A stretch of DNA of 64,000 bases from Mycobacteroides chelonae (GCF_016767715.1 NZ_CP050145.1:2294001-2358000); one strand, 5' to 3'. Counted from the stretch's first letter, positions 26,698 through 35,640 are shown. Numbers and translations: made by a program. The notes: generated by a model not told the origin, from the sequence alone.

Positions 26698-27077
26698 ATG
26701 CTGACAGTTCGCCATTGGACGATGAGCAGGTTGGGCTGGTAGTCGAAGTATTTCGAATGCTTGCCGATGCCACCCGAGTTCGGGTGTTGTGGGCACTGAC
26801 TGGCGGCGAGTTATCGGTCAATGAGCTGGCCGACCACGTCGGCAAGCCGGCGCCCTCGGTATCGCAGCATTTGGCGAAGTTACGTATGGCCCGGTTGGTC
26901 CGGACTCGTCGCGACGGCACCACCGTTTACTACAGCCTGGAAAACGAACACGTCGAGCAGTTGGTGACCGATGCCGTCCACAACGCCGAGCATGCGGGCC
27001 CGGGAATCCCGCCGCATCACCGCGCCGAGGCCGTGCTGCATACCGCCGGATCCGTGAAAAAGGTTGGTAAGAAATGA
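26694..27077 (+). CDS. kmtR: KmtR, Ni/Co-sensing ArsR/SmtB repressor
   Basis: 127 residues very similar to M. tuberculosis KmtR (Rv0827c) as I recall it: MLADATRVRVLW, VGKPAPSVSQHLAKLRMARLV, RTRRDGTTVYY. The metal-ligand residues are present in NEHVEQLVTDAVHNAEHAG and PPHHRAE (three His positions and the Glu-His pair). GTG 26694 was chosen because GAGGAG lies 7 bases upstream and the resulting N terminus matches the homologue. KmtR represses itself and a CDF exporter and releases DNA on binding Ni or Co. Here its known target family lies directly downstream. Confidence 0.9.
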   Translation: MNADSSPLDDEQVGLVVEVFRMLADATRVRVLWALTGGELSVNELADHVGKPAPSVSQHLAKLRMARLVRTRRDGTTVYYSLENEHVEQLVTDAVHNAEHAGPGIPPHHRAEAVLHTAGSVKKVGKK

Positions 27078-28072
27078 GTCACACCCGAAACCAGCCCGCT
27101 CATCACGATCACCATGATCATGGTCATCAGCATCCCGGAGGGTTGAGGGGCCTGCTCGCCGAGATCGTGTCGCCGCATAGTCACGATGCCGCCGACAGCA
27201 TCGACGATGCCCTCAGCTCCAGTGCGGCCGGAACTCGGGCCGTGAAGATCAGCCTGGCCGCGCTGCTGGTGACGGCTGCGTTTCAAGTGGCGATCGTGGT
27301 GGTGTCCGGTTCTGTGGCGCTCGCCGCCGATACCATTCACAACTTCTCTGATGCGCTCACGGCGGTGCCGCTGTGGATAGCCTTCGCACTCGGAACACGG
27401 GTCGCGACAAGGCGATACACCTACGGATTTGGACGTGCCGAGGATCTGGCCGGCCTGTTCGTCGTATCGATGATCGCGCTGTCGGCCGTGGTGGCGGGCT
27501 ATGAGGCTGTGATGCGTCTGATCCACCCGGTGCAGATCGGTCAACTGGGTTGGGTGGCGGTCGCCGGAGTGGTCGGGTTCATCGGAAATGAACTCGTCGC
27601 TCTCTACCGGATCAGGGTAGGCCGCCGGATCGGTTCTGCGGCGCTGGTCGCCGATGGCCTGCATGCGCGCACCGACGGGTTCACCTCACTGGCTGTGGTA
27701 CTGGGTGCCGGAGGTGTCGCATTGGGATATCCCTTGGCGGACCCGATCATTGGATTGGTGATCACCGTGGCGATTCTCGTGGTGCTGCGCACCGCGGGTC
27801 GAGATGTATTCCGGCGGTTGATGGACGGGGTGGATCCCGCATTGGTGGATGCCGCGGAAACGGCGCTGGTGGCTCAGCCGGGGGTGCGCACAGTGCGCAG
27901 CGTGCGGCTGCGATGGATCGGGCATCGCCTCCACGCGGATGCCGAACTCGATGTCGACCCGGACATCAGCCTGGCTGAAGCGCACCGGATCGCTCATGTT
28001 GCCGAACACGAACTGACTCATGCGGTGTCAAAGCTGGACAGCGCTCTTATTCACGCGTACCCGGGACACTGA
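27074..28072 (+). CDS. CDF cation efflux protein, Rv2025c-like (Ni/Co efflux)
   Basis: 332 residues. A His-rich metal-binding N terminus (HHDHHDHGHQH) is followed by six membrane helices with CDF metal motifs (ALAADTIHNFSDAL, ALVADGLHARTDG) and a cytoplasmic C-terminal domain (VRSVRLRWIGHRLHADAELDV). The sequence closely resembles Rv2025c, the KmtR-controlled exporter of M. tuberculosis. ATGA overlap with kmtR couples the two. The 3' end overlaps the convergent permease gene by 26 bases. Confidence 0.9.
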   Translation: MSHTRNQPAHHDHHDHGHQHPGGLRGLLAEIVSPHSHDAADSIDDALSSSAAGTRAVKISLAALLVTAAFQVAIVVVSGSVALAADTIHNFSDALTAVPLWIAFALGTRVATRRYTYGFGRAEDLAGLFVVSMIALSAVVAGYEAVMRLIHPVQIGQLGWVAVAGVVGFIGNELVALYRIRVGRRIGSAALVADGLHARTDGFTSLAVVLGAGGVALGYPLADPIIGLVITVAILVVLRTAGRDVFRRLMDGVDPALVDAAETALVAQPGVRTVRSVRLRWIGHRLHADAELDVDPDISLAEAHRIAHVAEHELTHAVSKLDSALIHAYPGH

Positions 28073-29306
28073 GGCGGCGGACGGCGTAGATGAAAATGCC
28101 GACTGCCAGCACGGCTGCGCCGGCGACGACCGAAGGCCGTGGCAGTGCGAGGGCAATCACCAGGCAGCCTGCCAGACCAAGCGCCGGAACTATTCGCGGC
28201 GGTCGCCCCTCGGCGGGGGCGAGTGTCCACGCCGAGGCATTGGCCACCGCGTAGTACACCAGCACCGCGAAGGACGAGAACCCGATCGCGCCGCGCAGGT
28301 CGGCGGTGGCTGCCAGGATCGAGACCACAAGACCGACAAGAAGTTCAGCGCGGTACGGTACTCCGTACTTGGGGTGCACCGCCGCCAGGACGTGAGGTAG
28401 ATGGCGATCACGCGCCATCGCGAAGGTGGTGCGTGAGACTCCGAGTATGAGTGCCAGCAACGAGCCCGTCGCCGCCACGATGGCGCCGATCCGCACCACC
28501 GGTTCCATCCACCGCACACCCGCCGCAGTGACGGTGTCGAGCAGGGGAGCTGCGGATGCCGCCATCCGCTCCGGACCCAGCGTCGTCAAGGTCGCCACGG
28601 CGACAACGGCATACACCACCAGAGTGATCGTCAACGCGATGGGGATCGCCCGGGGGATGGTGCGTGCCGGATCGCGTACCTCCTCACCCAGAGTCGCGAT
28701 GCGGGCATATCCGGCGAACGCGAAGAACAACAGGCCCGCGGCCTGCAGCACTCCGGTGATCGACACATCGGTGATGTCGAGGGTTGCGACATCGATGCCA
28801 TCGGATCCGAACGCCGTGACCACAATCGCCGCCAACACCGACAGCACGATCGCCACGATTGCGCGTGTCACCCATGCCGACTTTTGAACTCCCGCATAGT
28901 TGATCGCGGTCAGGGCCACCACGGCCGCCACGGCGACGGCGTGTGCGTGGGCAGGCCACGCGTAGAAGCCCACGGTCAGGGCCATGGCGGCGCATGACGC
29001 GGTTTTCCCGACCACGAAGCCCCAACCGGCCAGATATCCCCAGAAGTCGCCGAGACGCTTGCGGCCGTACACGTAGGTGCCGCCTGAGGCGGGATACACC
29101 GCAGCCAGCCGGGCCGAGGATGTCGCATTGCAGTAGGCGATCACCGCGGCCAGTCCCAGGCCCAGCAGCAGCGCTGAACCGGCCGATTGGGCGGCGGGCC
29201 CCAAGGCGGCGAAGATTCCGGCGCCGAGCATGGAGCCCAACCCGATCATGACGGCATCGAACGTGCCCAGCTCTCGGCGCAAGGGGCCGGACGCAGCGCG
29301 GCTCAT
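28047..29306 (-). CDS. APC-superfamily amino acid permease
   Basis: 419 residues with about 12 hydrophobic segments. The N-terminal transporter motif is [21 protein letters not shown], then [17 protein letters not shown] and [24 protein letters not shown], as in the cationic/neutral amino-acid transporter group. ATG 29306 overlaps the ynfA stop (ATGA); the longer frame reaching 29567 lies over that gene and is rejected. Substrate unknown. Confidence 0.83.
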   Translation of the reverse strand: MSRAASGPLRRELGTFDAVMIGLGSMLGAGIFAALGPAAQSAGSALLLGLGLAAVIAYCNATSSARLAAVYPASGGTYVYGRKRLGDFWGYLAGWGFVVGKTASCAAMALTVGFYAWPAHAHAVAVAAVVALTAINYAGVQKSAWVTRAIVAIVLSVLAAIVVTAFGSDGIDVATLDITDVSITGVLQAAGLLFFAFAGYARIATLGEEVRDPARTIPRAIPIALTITLVVYAVVAVATLTTLGPERMAASAAPLLDTVTAAGVRWMEPVVRIGAIVAATGSLLALILGVSRTTFAMARDRHLPHVLAAVHPKYGVPYRAELLVGLVVSILAATADLRGAIGFSSFAVLVYYAVANASAWTLAPAEGRPPRIVPALGLAGCLVIALALPRPSVVAGAAVLAVGIFIYAVRRLSVPGTRE

Positions 29307-29638
29307 GCGCTCCGCGGCATGTACATGATGACGGCCACTCCTACCAGGCAGACGAGCGCGCCGCCGATGTCCCAACGATCGGGTCGGAAGCCGTCCATCA
29401 CCATGCCCCACAAGAGTGACCCGGCAACGAACACCCCGCCGTAAGCCGCCAAGATGCGCCCGAAGTGGGCATCCGGTTGCAGGGTCGCCACGAATCCGTA
29501 GGCGCCCAGTGCGATCACTCCGAATCCCACCCATGTCCAGCCGCGATGCTCGCGCACCCCCTGCCATACCAGCCAGGCACCGCCGATCTCGAGGACCGCG
29601 GCTGCGGCGAACAAGAGGATCGACTTTGCGACGAGCAT
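29303..29638 (-). CDS. YnfA/UPF0060 family small membrane protein
   Basis: 111 residues with four hydrophobic helices. The conserved segments are [42 protein letters not shown] and [20 protein letters not shown], which define the YnfA family. The relatives resemble small multidrug transporters, but their function is unproven. The same family (Rv2639c) lies near arsR genes in M. tuberculosis, in line with the metal context here. It heads a two-gene unit with the APC permease. Confidence 0.88.
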   Translation of the reverse strand: MLVAKSILLFAAAAVLEIGGAWLVWQGVREHRGWTWVGFGVIALGAYGFVATLQPDAHFGRILAAYGGVFVAGSLLWGMVMDGFRPDRWDIGGALVCLVGVAVIMYMPRSA

Positions 29639-29732
29639 GGGGTGAGCCTAATCGCCCAGATCGGACCCGCTGCGGGTGCGCGGATCGTAGGATCTCGACT
29701 CGTTGTACTTCGGGGGAAGGAAAGCTATCGGG

Positions 29733-30176
29733 ATGTCATCAGCGTCGGTGGTTATCGGTCTGTGGGTAGCGCTTTCGGAGAGAAACTGGGACGCGGTCAC
29801 CACGTTTCTTGACGATGATTGCATTTACTTGGACATGCCGGTCGGACCCACCGCTGCGGCATGCGGGCCAGAGAACATCGTCAAGCGTCTGAAGATCGGC
29901 CTGGAGCCGCTGAAGGACTATGTGCACCATGACGGGCTAATCGTCGCCAATGGTGCAGACGTGATGTATGAGCACTCCGAGACATGGATCTGGACCACCG
30001 GGGAAACCGCGCTGCTGCGGTTCGCGTCTGTGCTCAAGGTGATTGACGGGAAGATCACGCTCTGGAAGGACTACTGGGACATGGGGGCACTGACGAACGT
30101 GGCGCCGCCATCATGGTTGGAAGACCTCGCGAGTGCGGACATGAGCTGGATTTATGACGCAACAGGAAAGGTCTGA
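29733..30176 (+). CDS. Limonene-1,2-epoxide hydrolase-like (NTF2 fold) protein
   Basis: 147 residues from ATG 29733. The NTF2-like fold of limonene-epoxide hydrolases is suggested by FLDDDCIYLDMP, by the short middle helix ENIVKRL and by FASVLKVIDGKITLWKDYWDMG, where the family usually has WRDYxD. AAGGA lies 11 bases before this start. Whether the Asp-Arg-Asp catalytic triad is complete is uncertain: the Asp in KDYWD is visible, the others are not assigned. It may be a lipid or terpene epoxide hydrolase. Confidence 0.65.
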   Translation: MSSASVVIGLWVALSERNWDAVTTFLDDDCIYLDMPVGPTAAACGPENIVKRLKIGLEPLKDYVHHDGLIVANGADVMYEHSETWIWTTGETALLRFASVLKVIDGKITLWKDYWDMGALTNVAPPSWLEDLASADMSWIYDATGKV

Positions 30177-30179
30177 GGC

Positions 30180-30614
30180 TCAGTTCAATTTCTCGCCGTA
30201 GACGCGCTCGACCTTCAACGCCATCAGGACGCGTCGGTCGGACACCATGACAGAGCGGTACTCCTCCCAATCAGGATGTTCGCCGGCCGCTCCGCGGTAG
30301 TAGTCGACGAGCGCTTCGACTTCGGGCCCGTGAGGGTCGGTACCGGGCCCGGTCAGGGTCACCCCACCCTCAGCCGTTGCCCAGGCCCGTCCGTCCGAGC
30401 TGGTGACCTCCAGCGCGGCGCGAGGATCACGGCGAAGGTTCACGGTCTTGGCACGGCCATCCGTCATCGAGACGTAGATGACGCCCTTGTCGCGGTCATA
30501 GAACGGGGTGACGGGGGAGAGCTGCGGCAGTCCAGTGGATCTGATGGTCGCCAGGACGCCGATGCGGCTGTCGGCTATGAGTGCGTGCGGATCGAACTGC
30601 GGGGCGGCATTCAT
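30180..30614 (-). CDS. Pyridoxamine 5'-phosphate oxidase-fold, F420/flavin-dependent protein (Rv1155-like)
   Basis: 144 residues from ATG 30614; an in-frame ATG at 30635 adds seven. The split-barrel flavin domain is recognised by RIGVLATIRSTGLPQLSPVTPFYDRDKGVIYVSM-type sequence (GVLATIRSTGLPQLSPV visible) and RAKTVNLRRDPRAALEV, typical of mycobacterial F420-binding PPOX proteins. A role in F420- or FMN-dependent reduction is known for the family; the substrate here is unknown. It is convergent with the preceding gene, with 3 bases between stops. Confidence 0.8.
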   Translation of the reverse strand: MNAAPQFDPHALIADSRIGVLATIRSTGLPQLSPVTPFYDRDKGVIYVSMTDGRAKTVNLRRDPRAALEVTSSDGRAWATAEGGVTLTGPGTDPHGPEVEALVDYYRGAAGEHPDWEEYRSVMVSDRRVLMALKVERVYGEKLN

Positions 30615-30736
30615 ATCTGCACGAACCAGGCGCATGGGGCCGGTATTCCGCGCAGTCGACCCGAAAGACGAGACCGGGAAGATACTGTGAAAGGAAAGGC
30701 TTGCGCGCCAGGTTGTTTGAGCGCCAATCGGAGTTT

Positions 30737-31171
30737 CTAGACGACGGTGACGGTCCCGGTGCAGTGGGCGATGTTTTCGTCATTCCAGAAGAAGCCGGAA
30801 CGGCCACCGTAATCGGTGGTGATCTCTACCTGGCCGGGGCCGGTGACGACGTTGTAGATCGATGCTCCTGCGGTGCCCGACCCGTCGCCGTGCGCTTCGC
30901 CGACAGCGCCAGTGGTCAGGTTGCGCCACTGGAAGTACGCCTGCTTGGGTCCGGCCAGGCCGTCCGTGGCGTTCATGTTGAGCGTGCCGGGGATCAGGTC
31001 GCGACGTGCATCGGCTTGGCTCGCCTGCCAGGCGCTGACACGGACGTCGCCGTCGAAACAGAGGGCAACCTCGCCGGAGGGCGCCGCCATTGCCGTCGGG
31101 CAGGAGACGAGTCCCGCGCCGAGAACGGCGAGGGTGAGAGCGGCCGTGCGGCCCACAGGTATCGAACGCAT
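30737..31171 (-). CDS. Conserved secreted protein of unknown function
   Basis: About 144 residues from ATG 31171 (an ATG at 31189 adds six). The first ~29 residues form a Sec signal peptide ending in AMAA. The mature protein of about 115 residues has two cysteines (ALCFDGD near the start, AHCTGT near the end) that could form a disulfide, and Gly/Thr-rich beta-like sequence. I do not recognise a named domain. It is followed on the same strand, after about 120 bases, by the PPOX gene. Confidence 0.7.
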   Translation of the reverse strand: MRSIPVGRTAALTLAVLGAGLVSCPTAMAAPSGEVALCFDGDVRVSAWQASQADARRDLIPGTLNMNATDGLAGPKQAYFQWRNLTTGAVGEAHGDGSGTAGASIYNVVTGPGQVEITTDYGGRSGFFWNDENIAHCTGTVTVV

Positions 31172-31227
31172 GCAGGGAGTATCGCCCATGTGTCATCGAT
31201 CTGGCCGAAGTTTCCCGACGCGGCGGT

Positions 31228-31806
31228 TCAGTCGGCTCCCAGGGCTGCGGAAATGAGGCGCCACAGTCGGTCGGTGATCTGCCCGGGTGCGGGGAGTGGG
31301 GTCAGGCGGAGCTGTTGCGCGATCCCGTACCGAATTCCGCCGATGATGAAGGCTCCTGCGCTGTCGGGTTCGATGTCTGCGGGCAATTGACCCAGTTTCT
31401 GACCGCGACGGATGTTCTTGGCGGCGTTGTGGCTAATGCGTTGCAGGTAGGTCGCTTCCAGCTCGGCCAGCTGGGGATCCAGTGCGGCGCGGTTCAGCAG
31501 GATCGGCGCCAGTGGATCGGCGACGTGATAGTCGACGAAGCGACGGGTGCGCTCCAGTTCATGAACATGCCAGTCGGTGTCCATAGCCAGATGCGCGTCG
31601 GCAATCGCGTGGACGAGGCCCTCGTAGAACTCGTCGTAAATGACGGCGAGCAGGCCGCTTTTTGATCCGAAGTGATGGTAGAGAGCGCCGGTGGTGAGCC
31701 CGGCTCGTCGGGTCAATCCGCTCAGATCCATCACTCCGTTGCCGCGGACAAGTTCGTCACGGGCGGCGTCGATGAGCTGTTGACGTCCGATTGAGGGGCG
31801 TGCCAC
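31228..31806 (-). CDS. TetR family transcriptional regulator
   Basis: About 192 residues. The helix-turn-helix is at the N terminus (LSGLTRRAGLTTGALYHHFGSKSGLLAV) with a helical ligand domain after it. GTG 31806 gives MARPSIGRQQLIDAAR, a normal TetR opening; the alternative TTG 31821 would place the start inside the palindromic operator. It is divergent from the phytanoyl-type dioxygenase gene and probably represses it. Confidence 0.85.
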   Translation of the reverse strand: MARPSIGRQQLIDAARDELVRGNGVMDLSGLTRRAGLTTGALYHHFGSKSGLLAVIYDEFYEGLVHAIADAHLAMDTDWHVHELERTRRFVDYHVADPLAPILLNRAALDPQLAELEATYLQRISHNAAKNIRRGQKLGQLPADIEPDSAGAFIIGGIRYGIAQQLRLTPLPAPGQITDRLWRLISAALGAD

Positions 31807-31820
31807 TATGTCATCGTACA

Positions 31821-31841
31821 AAACATAATTATCTTATGTTT
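31821..31841. promoter_or_regulatory. Operator candidate between tetR and the dioxygenase gene
   Basis: AAACATAA-TTATC-TTATGTTT is a perfect inverted repeat with 8-base arms and a 5-base centre in an unusually AT-rich stretch. It lies 10 bases upstream of the dioxygenase ATG and directly next to tetR, so a bound dimer would block both promoters. Binding by the adjacent TetR is inferred. Confidence 0.7.
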
Positions 31842-31851
31842 AGGAGTGGCG

Positions 31852-32706
31852 ATGAGCGTGCACGTGTCGTCGTTGGTGGATTTGAACGGCGACCTGGCCG
31901 GGACTCATCGGCGGACCGCCAGTAGCGGCCAGGGCATCGATCCTGCTGTCGCGGAGGCGGACTTGGCGGCGATGCGCCGCGACGGCTACGTGATCTTGCC
32001 GGATCTGCTGACCGCTGACGAGTTGGACCAGATTCGGGATGCCGTTGCGCCCCTGCTGAATCTGCATGGCCGGAACGGTTTTGAAGGACATACCACTCAG
32101 CGGGTGTACAGCGTCCTGAACAAGACACGTGCGTGTGACCGGATTGCGGATCACCCGCGCGTCTTGGCCCTGCTGGATCGGCTTTTCCTGCCGAACTATC
32201 TGCTCTCGATGTTGCAGGTCATCAACATCTTGCCCGGCGAGCAGGCTCAGATGCTGCACACCGATGACGGCTTCTATCCCATTCCGCGTCCCCGCGCCGG
32301 TTTGGGCGCCGCGACGATCTGGGCGATCGATGATTTCACCGCCGACAACGGCGCCACCGATATTGTTGCGGGCAGCCATCTTTGGGGTGATCGCCGACCA
32401 CAAGAAGCCGAGCGTGAACCCGTGGTGATGAAGGCGGGTTCCTGCGTGTTCTTTCCCGGCACGCTCTGGCATGGCGGTGGTGCGAACCGAACCGGTGCCG
32501 CACGGCTGGCCCTGACCGCTCAATACTGCGAGCCGTGGCTGCGCCCGCAGGAGGCGTTCACCTTGTCGATGACACGCGACACCGTTCGCGCCGTATCGGA
32601 GGACATTCGCCGGATGCTGGGATACAGCATTCATCCGCCGTTTATCGGTCAGGTCGACGGTATGCATCCCAAGCGGCTGCTGGAGCCGGGCGCCCCCTTG
32701 CTCTAG
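31852..32706 (+). CDS. Phytanoyl-CoA dioxygenase family (PhyH) Fe(II)/2-oxoglutarate oxygenase
   Basis: 284 residues. The iron motif HxD is HTDDGFYPIP (about residues 142-144) and the distal His is in LWHGGGANRTGAARLALTAQY, followed by the Arg that binds 2-oxoglutarate. N-terminal MRRDGYVILPDLLTADELDQIRD is typical of PhyH proteins. ATG 31852 has AGGAG 5 bases upstream; a GTG six bases earlier overlaps that site. Probably hydroxylates a lipid or small molecule under control of the divergent TetR. The substrate is unknown. Confidence 0.82.
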   Translation: MSVHVSSLVDLNGDLAGTHRRTASSGQGIDPAVAEADLAAMRRDGYVILPDLLTADELDQIRDAVAPLLNLHGRNGFEGHTTQRVYSVLNKTRACDRIADHPRVLALLDRLFLPNYLLSMLQVINILPGEQAQMLHTDDGFYPIPRPRAGLGAATIWAIDDFTADNGATDIVAGSHLWGDRRPQEAEREPVVMKAGSCVFFPGTLWHGGGANRTGAARLALTAQYCEPWLRPQEAFTLSMTRDTVRAVSEDIRRMLGYSIHPPFIGQVDGMHPKRLLEPGAPLL

Positions 32707-33467
32707 TGCTGATAGACGTCGTTGAGTGTCACGGTGCGCAGCTGCCGTTCCCCGATGACGTCGAGCAACTGGTGGTAAACGGTGGTCACCGGGGGGTGGT
32801 TGAGGTGACCGATGACGATGGCCTGCGGGTTGAAGTACTTGCGGGCCATGTCCACGATGTACTGCGGCGTGACGACGCCAGAGTCCGACAAGGAGCCGTA
32901 CCACAACACCGGCGGCCCGTAGCCGAGCCCCTGAGTGACCGAATCGGTTGCGGTGTTGTGCTTTCCGTATGGAGGCCGGAAGAACGGCGCCGGGTTGACC
33001 CCGTAGGTGTTGGTCAGGAACTTGGTGTTGCGCGTCAACTGGTCATCGATCTGCGCGGCGGTCAGTGTCGTGAGGTCCGGGTGAGACCAGGTGTGATTGC
33101 CCAGCTGAATCTGCCCGCTGTCGACGAGTGGACGCAGCAGCTGGGCATTCTGCGTCCATCCCGCGTTCACCCCATTGACGAAGTAGGTCAAGCGGATTCC
33201 GGTGTCACACGCCAGTTGGGTATAGGCGGCGATCACATTCGCATCGGTGCCGTCGTCAAGGGTCAAGGCGAGCAATCGCTGACCGTCGGTGCGCGATGGC
33301 AGTGCGGTCAAGGCACCGCCCCCGGGCAACGGCACCCGCGTCAGTCCTCCGCTGCCGGCTCCCGCTGAGGTGCCGGGGTCGGCAGCCGCGGAGACGGACT
33401 CGAGAACAGCGGCACCCACTGCGGCAGCTCCGGCCAACAGTGTGAGAAACCGGCGACGGTCGAACAC
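32703..33467 (-). CDS. Exported polysaccharide deacetylase family protein
   Basis: 254 residues from GTG 33467. The N terminus FDRRRFLTLLAGAAAVGAAV is a probable twin-arginine or Sec signal. The NodB domain is shown by LALTLDDGTD (metal Asp pair in place of the usual TFDDG), LGNHTWSHPDLT (HxxxH metal motif) and FFRPPYGKHN. Such enzymes remove acetyl groups from cell-wall glycans. The stop overlaps that of the convergent dioxygenase gene by four bases. Confidence 0.83.
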   Translation of the reverse strand: MFDRRRFLTLLAGAAAVGAAVLESVSAAADPGTSAGAGSGGLTRVPLPGGGALTALPSRTDGQRLLALTLDDGTDANVIAAYTQLACDTGIRLTYFVNGVNAGWTQNAQLLRPLVDSGQIQLGNHTWSHPDLTTLTAAQIDDQLTRNTKFLTNTYGVNPAPFFRPPYGKHNTATDSVTQGLGYGPPVLWYGSLSDSGVVTPQYIVDMARKYFNPQAIVIGHLNHPPVTTVYHQLLDVIGERQLRTVTLNDVYQH

Positions 33468-33537
33468 GACGACAGGGTAGCGCCGGAACCTGTATATCGT
33501 GCGGCGTGGCAGATGGTGTCGGGCTACCGTTTCTTCC

Positions 33538-34311
33538 GTGATCAACTTTGCTCTGCGCTCGTGCGGTCTGCGAGGACACGCGACATTCGCTCCGGACGAG
33601 CAGCCGCTGCGGGACCGGCTGCGGGTCGAGACACCGGTCGGGGAGGCGTGGCGGTGTCTGCGCTGCGAGACCTTTGTGGTGGGCGCGCCGCGCTACCGCG
33701 GACCGGCCGATACCGCACCGGAGATTCCGCGCGGACGGCTGCTGCGCGACCGGACCTTGATGCGGATACTCGCGGTCGAGCGTGTGTTCCGCGGGCTGGT
33801 GTTCGTCTTGCTGGCGGTGGGTGTGGTGAAGGTCCGCGGATCGCGCGAACATCTCCAACAGGTTTTCGAGCGAGAGCTTCCGCTGATCCGGCCGCTGGCC
33901 AACCAGATCGGCTGGAACCCGGACAATTCCAAGATCATTCGTCATATCGGCGAGGCATTCGCGCTGTCGTCGTCGACGTTGATGTGGGTGGCGGTGGGTT
34001 TGGGGGCCTACGCCGCGATCGAGTTCATCGAGGCATTCGGTCTGTGGCTGATGAAGCGTTGGGGCGAGTATTTCGCCGTCATCGCGACAAGCATCTTCTT
34101 GCCGCTGGAGATCTACGAGCTGATTGAAAAGCAAACCGTTCTTCGGGTTTTGGCGCTATTGGTCAACATCGTGGCCGTGGTGTGGCTGCTGTGGAGCAAG
34201 CGGCTATTCGGGCTCAACGGTGGCGGCAAGGCGTACGAGGAAGAGCATCGCGCCGAGAGTCTGCTCAGTGTCGAGCGGGCCACGCTGGCGGAGAACCTGC
34301 ACGAGCGTTGA
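33538..34311 (+). CDS. DUF2127 family membrane protein
   Basis: 257 residues from GTG 33538. A short N-terminal region contains two CxxC-like groups (SCGLRG, WRCLRCETF) that may bind metal. Three to four hydrophobic helices follow (VFVLLAVGVVKV, LMWVAVGLGAYAAIEFIEAF, EYFAVIATSIFLPLEIYEL, VLALLVNIVAVVWLLW), the pattern of DUF2127. It is divergent from the deacetylase gene. Function unknown. Confidence 0.72.
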   Translation: MINFALRSCGLRGHATFAPDEQPLRDRLRVETPVGEAWRCLRCETFVVGAPRYRGPADTAPEIPRGRLLRDRTLMRILAVERVFRGLVFVLLAVGVVKVRGSREHLQQVFERELPLIRPLANQIGWNPDNSKIIRHIGEAFALSSSTLMWVAVGLGAYAAIEFIEAFGLWLMKRWGEYFAVIATSIFLPLEIYELIEKQTVLRVLALLVNIVAVVWLLWSKRLFGLNGGGKAYEEEHRAESLLSVERATLAENLHER

Positions 34312-34320
34312 GCCGCGCCC

Positions 34321-35523
34321 CTAGTGCACGTCTGGGGTGTGCACGCGTTCCGGACGCAAACCCCTGCCGACCGCGATCGGAGGTATGAACTTGAGCGGGC
34401 CCCGTCCGACGAAGAACGGCAGTTTGATCGGTGACAGGTCGCCGGTGAGAACCGGTTCGATCACGTTGTCCTGGACGAACACCTGGAACGCTTGCACCAC
34501 TTTGGTCGGGAGCTCACGTCGCCGCTGCACCGTGGCGAGGTCCCCATCGGTGACGCGCCCCCGGCGTAGCGGCCCCACAAGGATGTTCGCGGCAGCCACG
34601 GCGTCGGCGACCGCCAGGTTGATGCCGACACCGCCGGCAGGCGACATGGCATGCGCGGCATCGCCTATGCACAGCAGACCCGGACGCCACCAGGTCTTGA
34701 GTCGATCAACCCGGACATCCAGATGGCTGGTGTCCTCCCAGGAGTGAAGATCGTTCACGTGCTCACGCAGCTGCGGGCGTGCGGTGATCAAGCGCTCCTT
34801 GAATGCGTCGATAGAGCCGTTCTGCGGTCCCGCCCCCTTGGGCATGAGATGGGCGACCTGCCAGTAGTCACCGCGATGGATCATGGCCAACAACAGGCCT
34901 CGACGTAGTACCGCGAAGGTCTCATCGGGATCGCCCGGTCGCCGGTTCAGCCGGAACCACAGCACATCCATCGGCGAACTCTCGTTGGCGATGTCAAGTC
35001 CCGACGCGGCGCGTACCGCTGAGGTGCGTCCGTCCGCGGCAATGACCAGTTCTGCGTGCACCTCCAGGTCCGGTGTACGTACCCCGGCCACGCGGCCATC
35101 ATCGATGATCAAGCCGGTGACTTCCGCGTTACGGATAAGGGTGAATTCCGGGTACTGCTCGGCTTTTTCGGCCAGGAAGTCCAGGAAGTCCCACTGGGGC
35201 ATGAATGCGATGTAGGGCTGTTTGTATCCCAACCACTTAAGCGCGCGGAAGTCACCGAAGGTGCGCAGTCTGCCGTCGCCATCGAAGGCGATGTGATCGA
35301 CCTTCTGGTGTGGCAGCCGCAGAAAATCATCGATGAACCCGAGATCATCGATGATGCGCATGGTGGTGGGGTGCACGGTATCCCCGCGGAAATCACGCAG
35401 AAAGTCGGCGTGCTTTTCCAGGACGACGACGTTGATCCCCGCCCTCGCCAGCAGGAGTGCATGCACCAGCCCGGCGGGGCCGCCGCCGGCAACACACACC
35501 TGCGTCTGCAGAACTTGCGTCAT
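34321..35523 (-). CDS. FAD-dependent monooxygenase (PHBH/TetX-like fold)
   Basis: 400 residues. It has the Rossmann GGGPAGLVHALLLARAG motif, the DG motif region VIAADGRTSAVRAASGL and the second FAD motif LCIGDAAHAMSPAGGVGINLAVADA. This is the aromatic-hydroxylase superfamily that includes rifampicin and tetracycline monooxygenases; in that family the regulator is often divergent, as the MarR gene is here. The enzyme might inactivate an aromatic xenobiotic, but substrate cannot be deduced. Confidence 0.85.
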   Translation of the reverse strand: MTQVLQTQVCVAGGGPAGLVHALLLARAGINVVVLEKHADFLRDFRGDTVHPTTMRIIDDLGFIDDFLRLPHQKVDHIAFDGDGRLRTFGDFRALKWLGYKQPYIAFMPQWDFLDFLAEKAEQYPEFTLIRNAEVTGLIIDDGRVAGVRTPDLEVHAELVIAADGRTSAVRAASGLDIANESSPMDVLWFRLNRRPGDPDETFAVLRRGLLLAMIHRGDYWQVAHLMPKGAGPQNGSIDAFKERLITARPQLREHVNDLHSWEDTSHLDVRVDRLKTWWRPGLLCIGDAAHAMSPAGGVGINLAVADAVAAANILVGPLRRGRVTDGDLATVQRRRELPTKVVQAFQVFVQDNVIEPVLTGDLSPIKLPFFVGRGPLKFIPPIAVGRGLRPERVHTPDVH

Positions 35524-35571
35524 ACCCGGGACGCTACGCCCGAACCGATTGCGGCGGGGGTCACTCGCGCA

Positions 35572-35593
35572 ATGCGGTATCTGATATGCGCAT
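35572..35593. promoter_or_regulatory. Imperfect inverted repeat between the monooxygenase and marR
   Basis: ATGCGGTATC, one base, then GATATGCGCAT form an inverted repeat with a single bulge, centred at 35582 in the 117-base divergent intergenic region. It is a candidate MarR operator. Other short palindromes (GCATGC, GTATAC) occur just downstream, so the assignment is tentative. Confidence 0.4.
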
Positions 35594-35640
35594 GCTTATG
35601 ATTTTGCAAAGTATACGATCTTGTGACGTCGTCTATCCTG

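Noticed and set aside
28047..28072. 26-base overlap of convergent cation transporter and APC permease genes as a possible annotation error
   Set aside because: Both C-terminal sequences are natural and both stops are clear, so the tail-to-tail overlap is accepted as real.
31840..32904. 354-residue minus-strand frame across the PhyH gene
   Set aside because: Overlaps the dioxygenase with intact HxD motif and the tail of the deacetylase gene; Gln/Arg-rich with no family.
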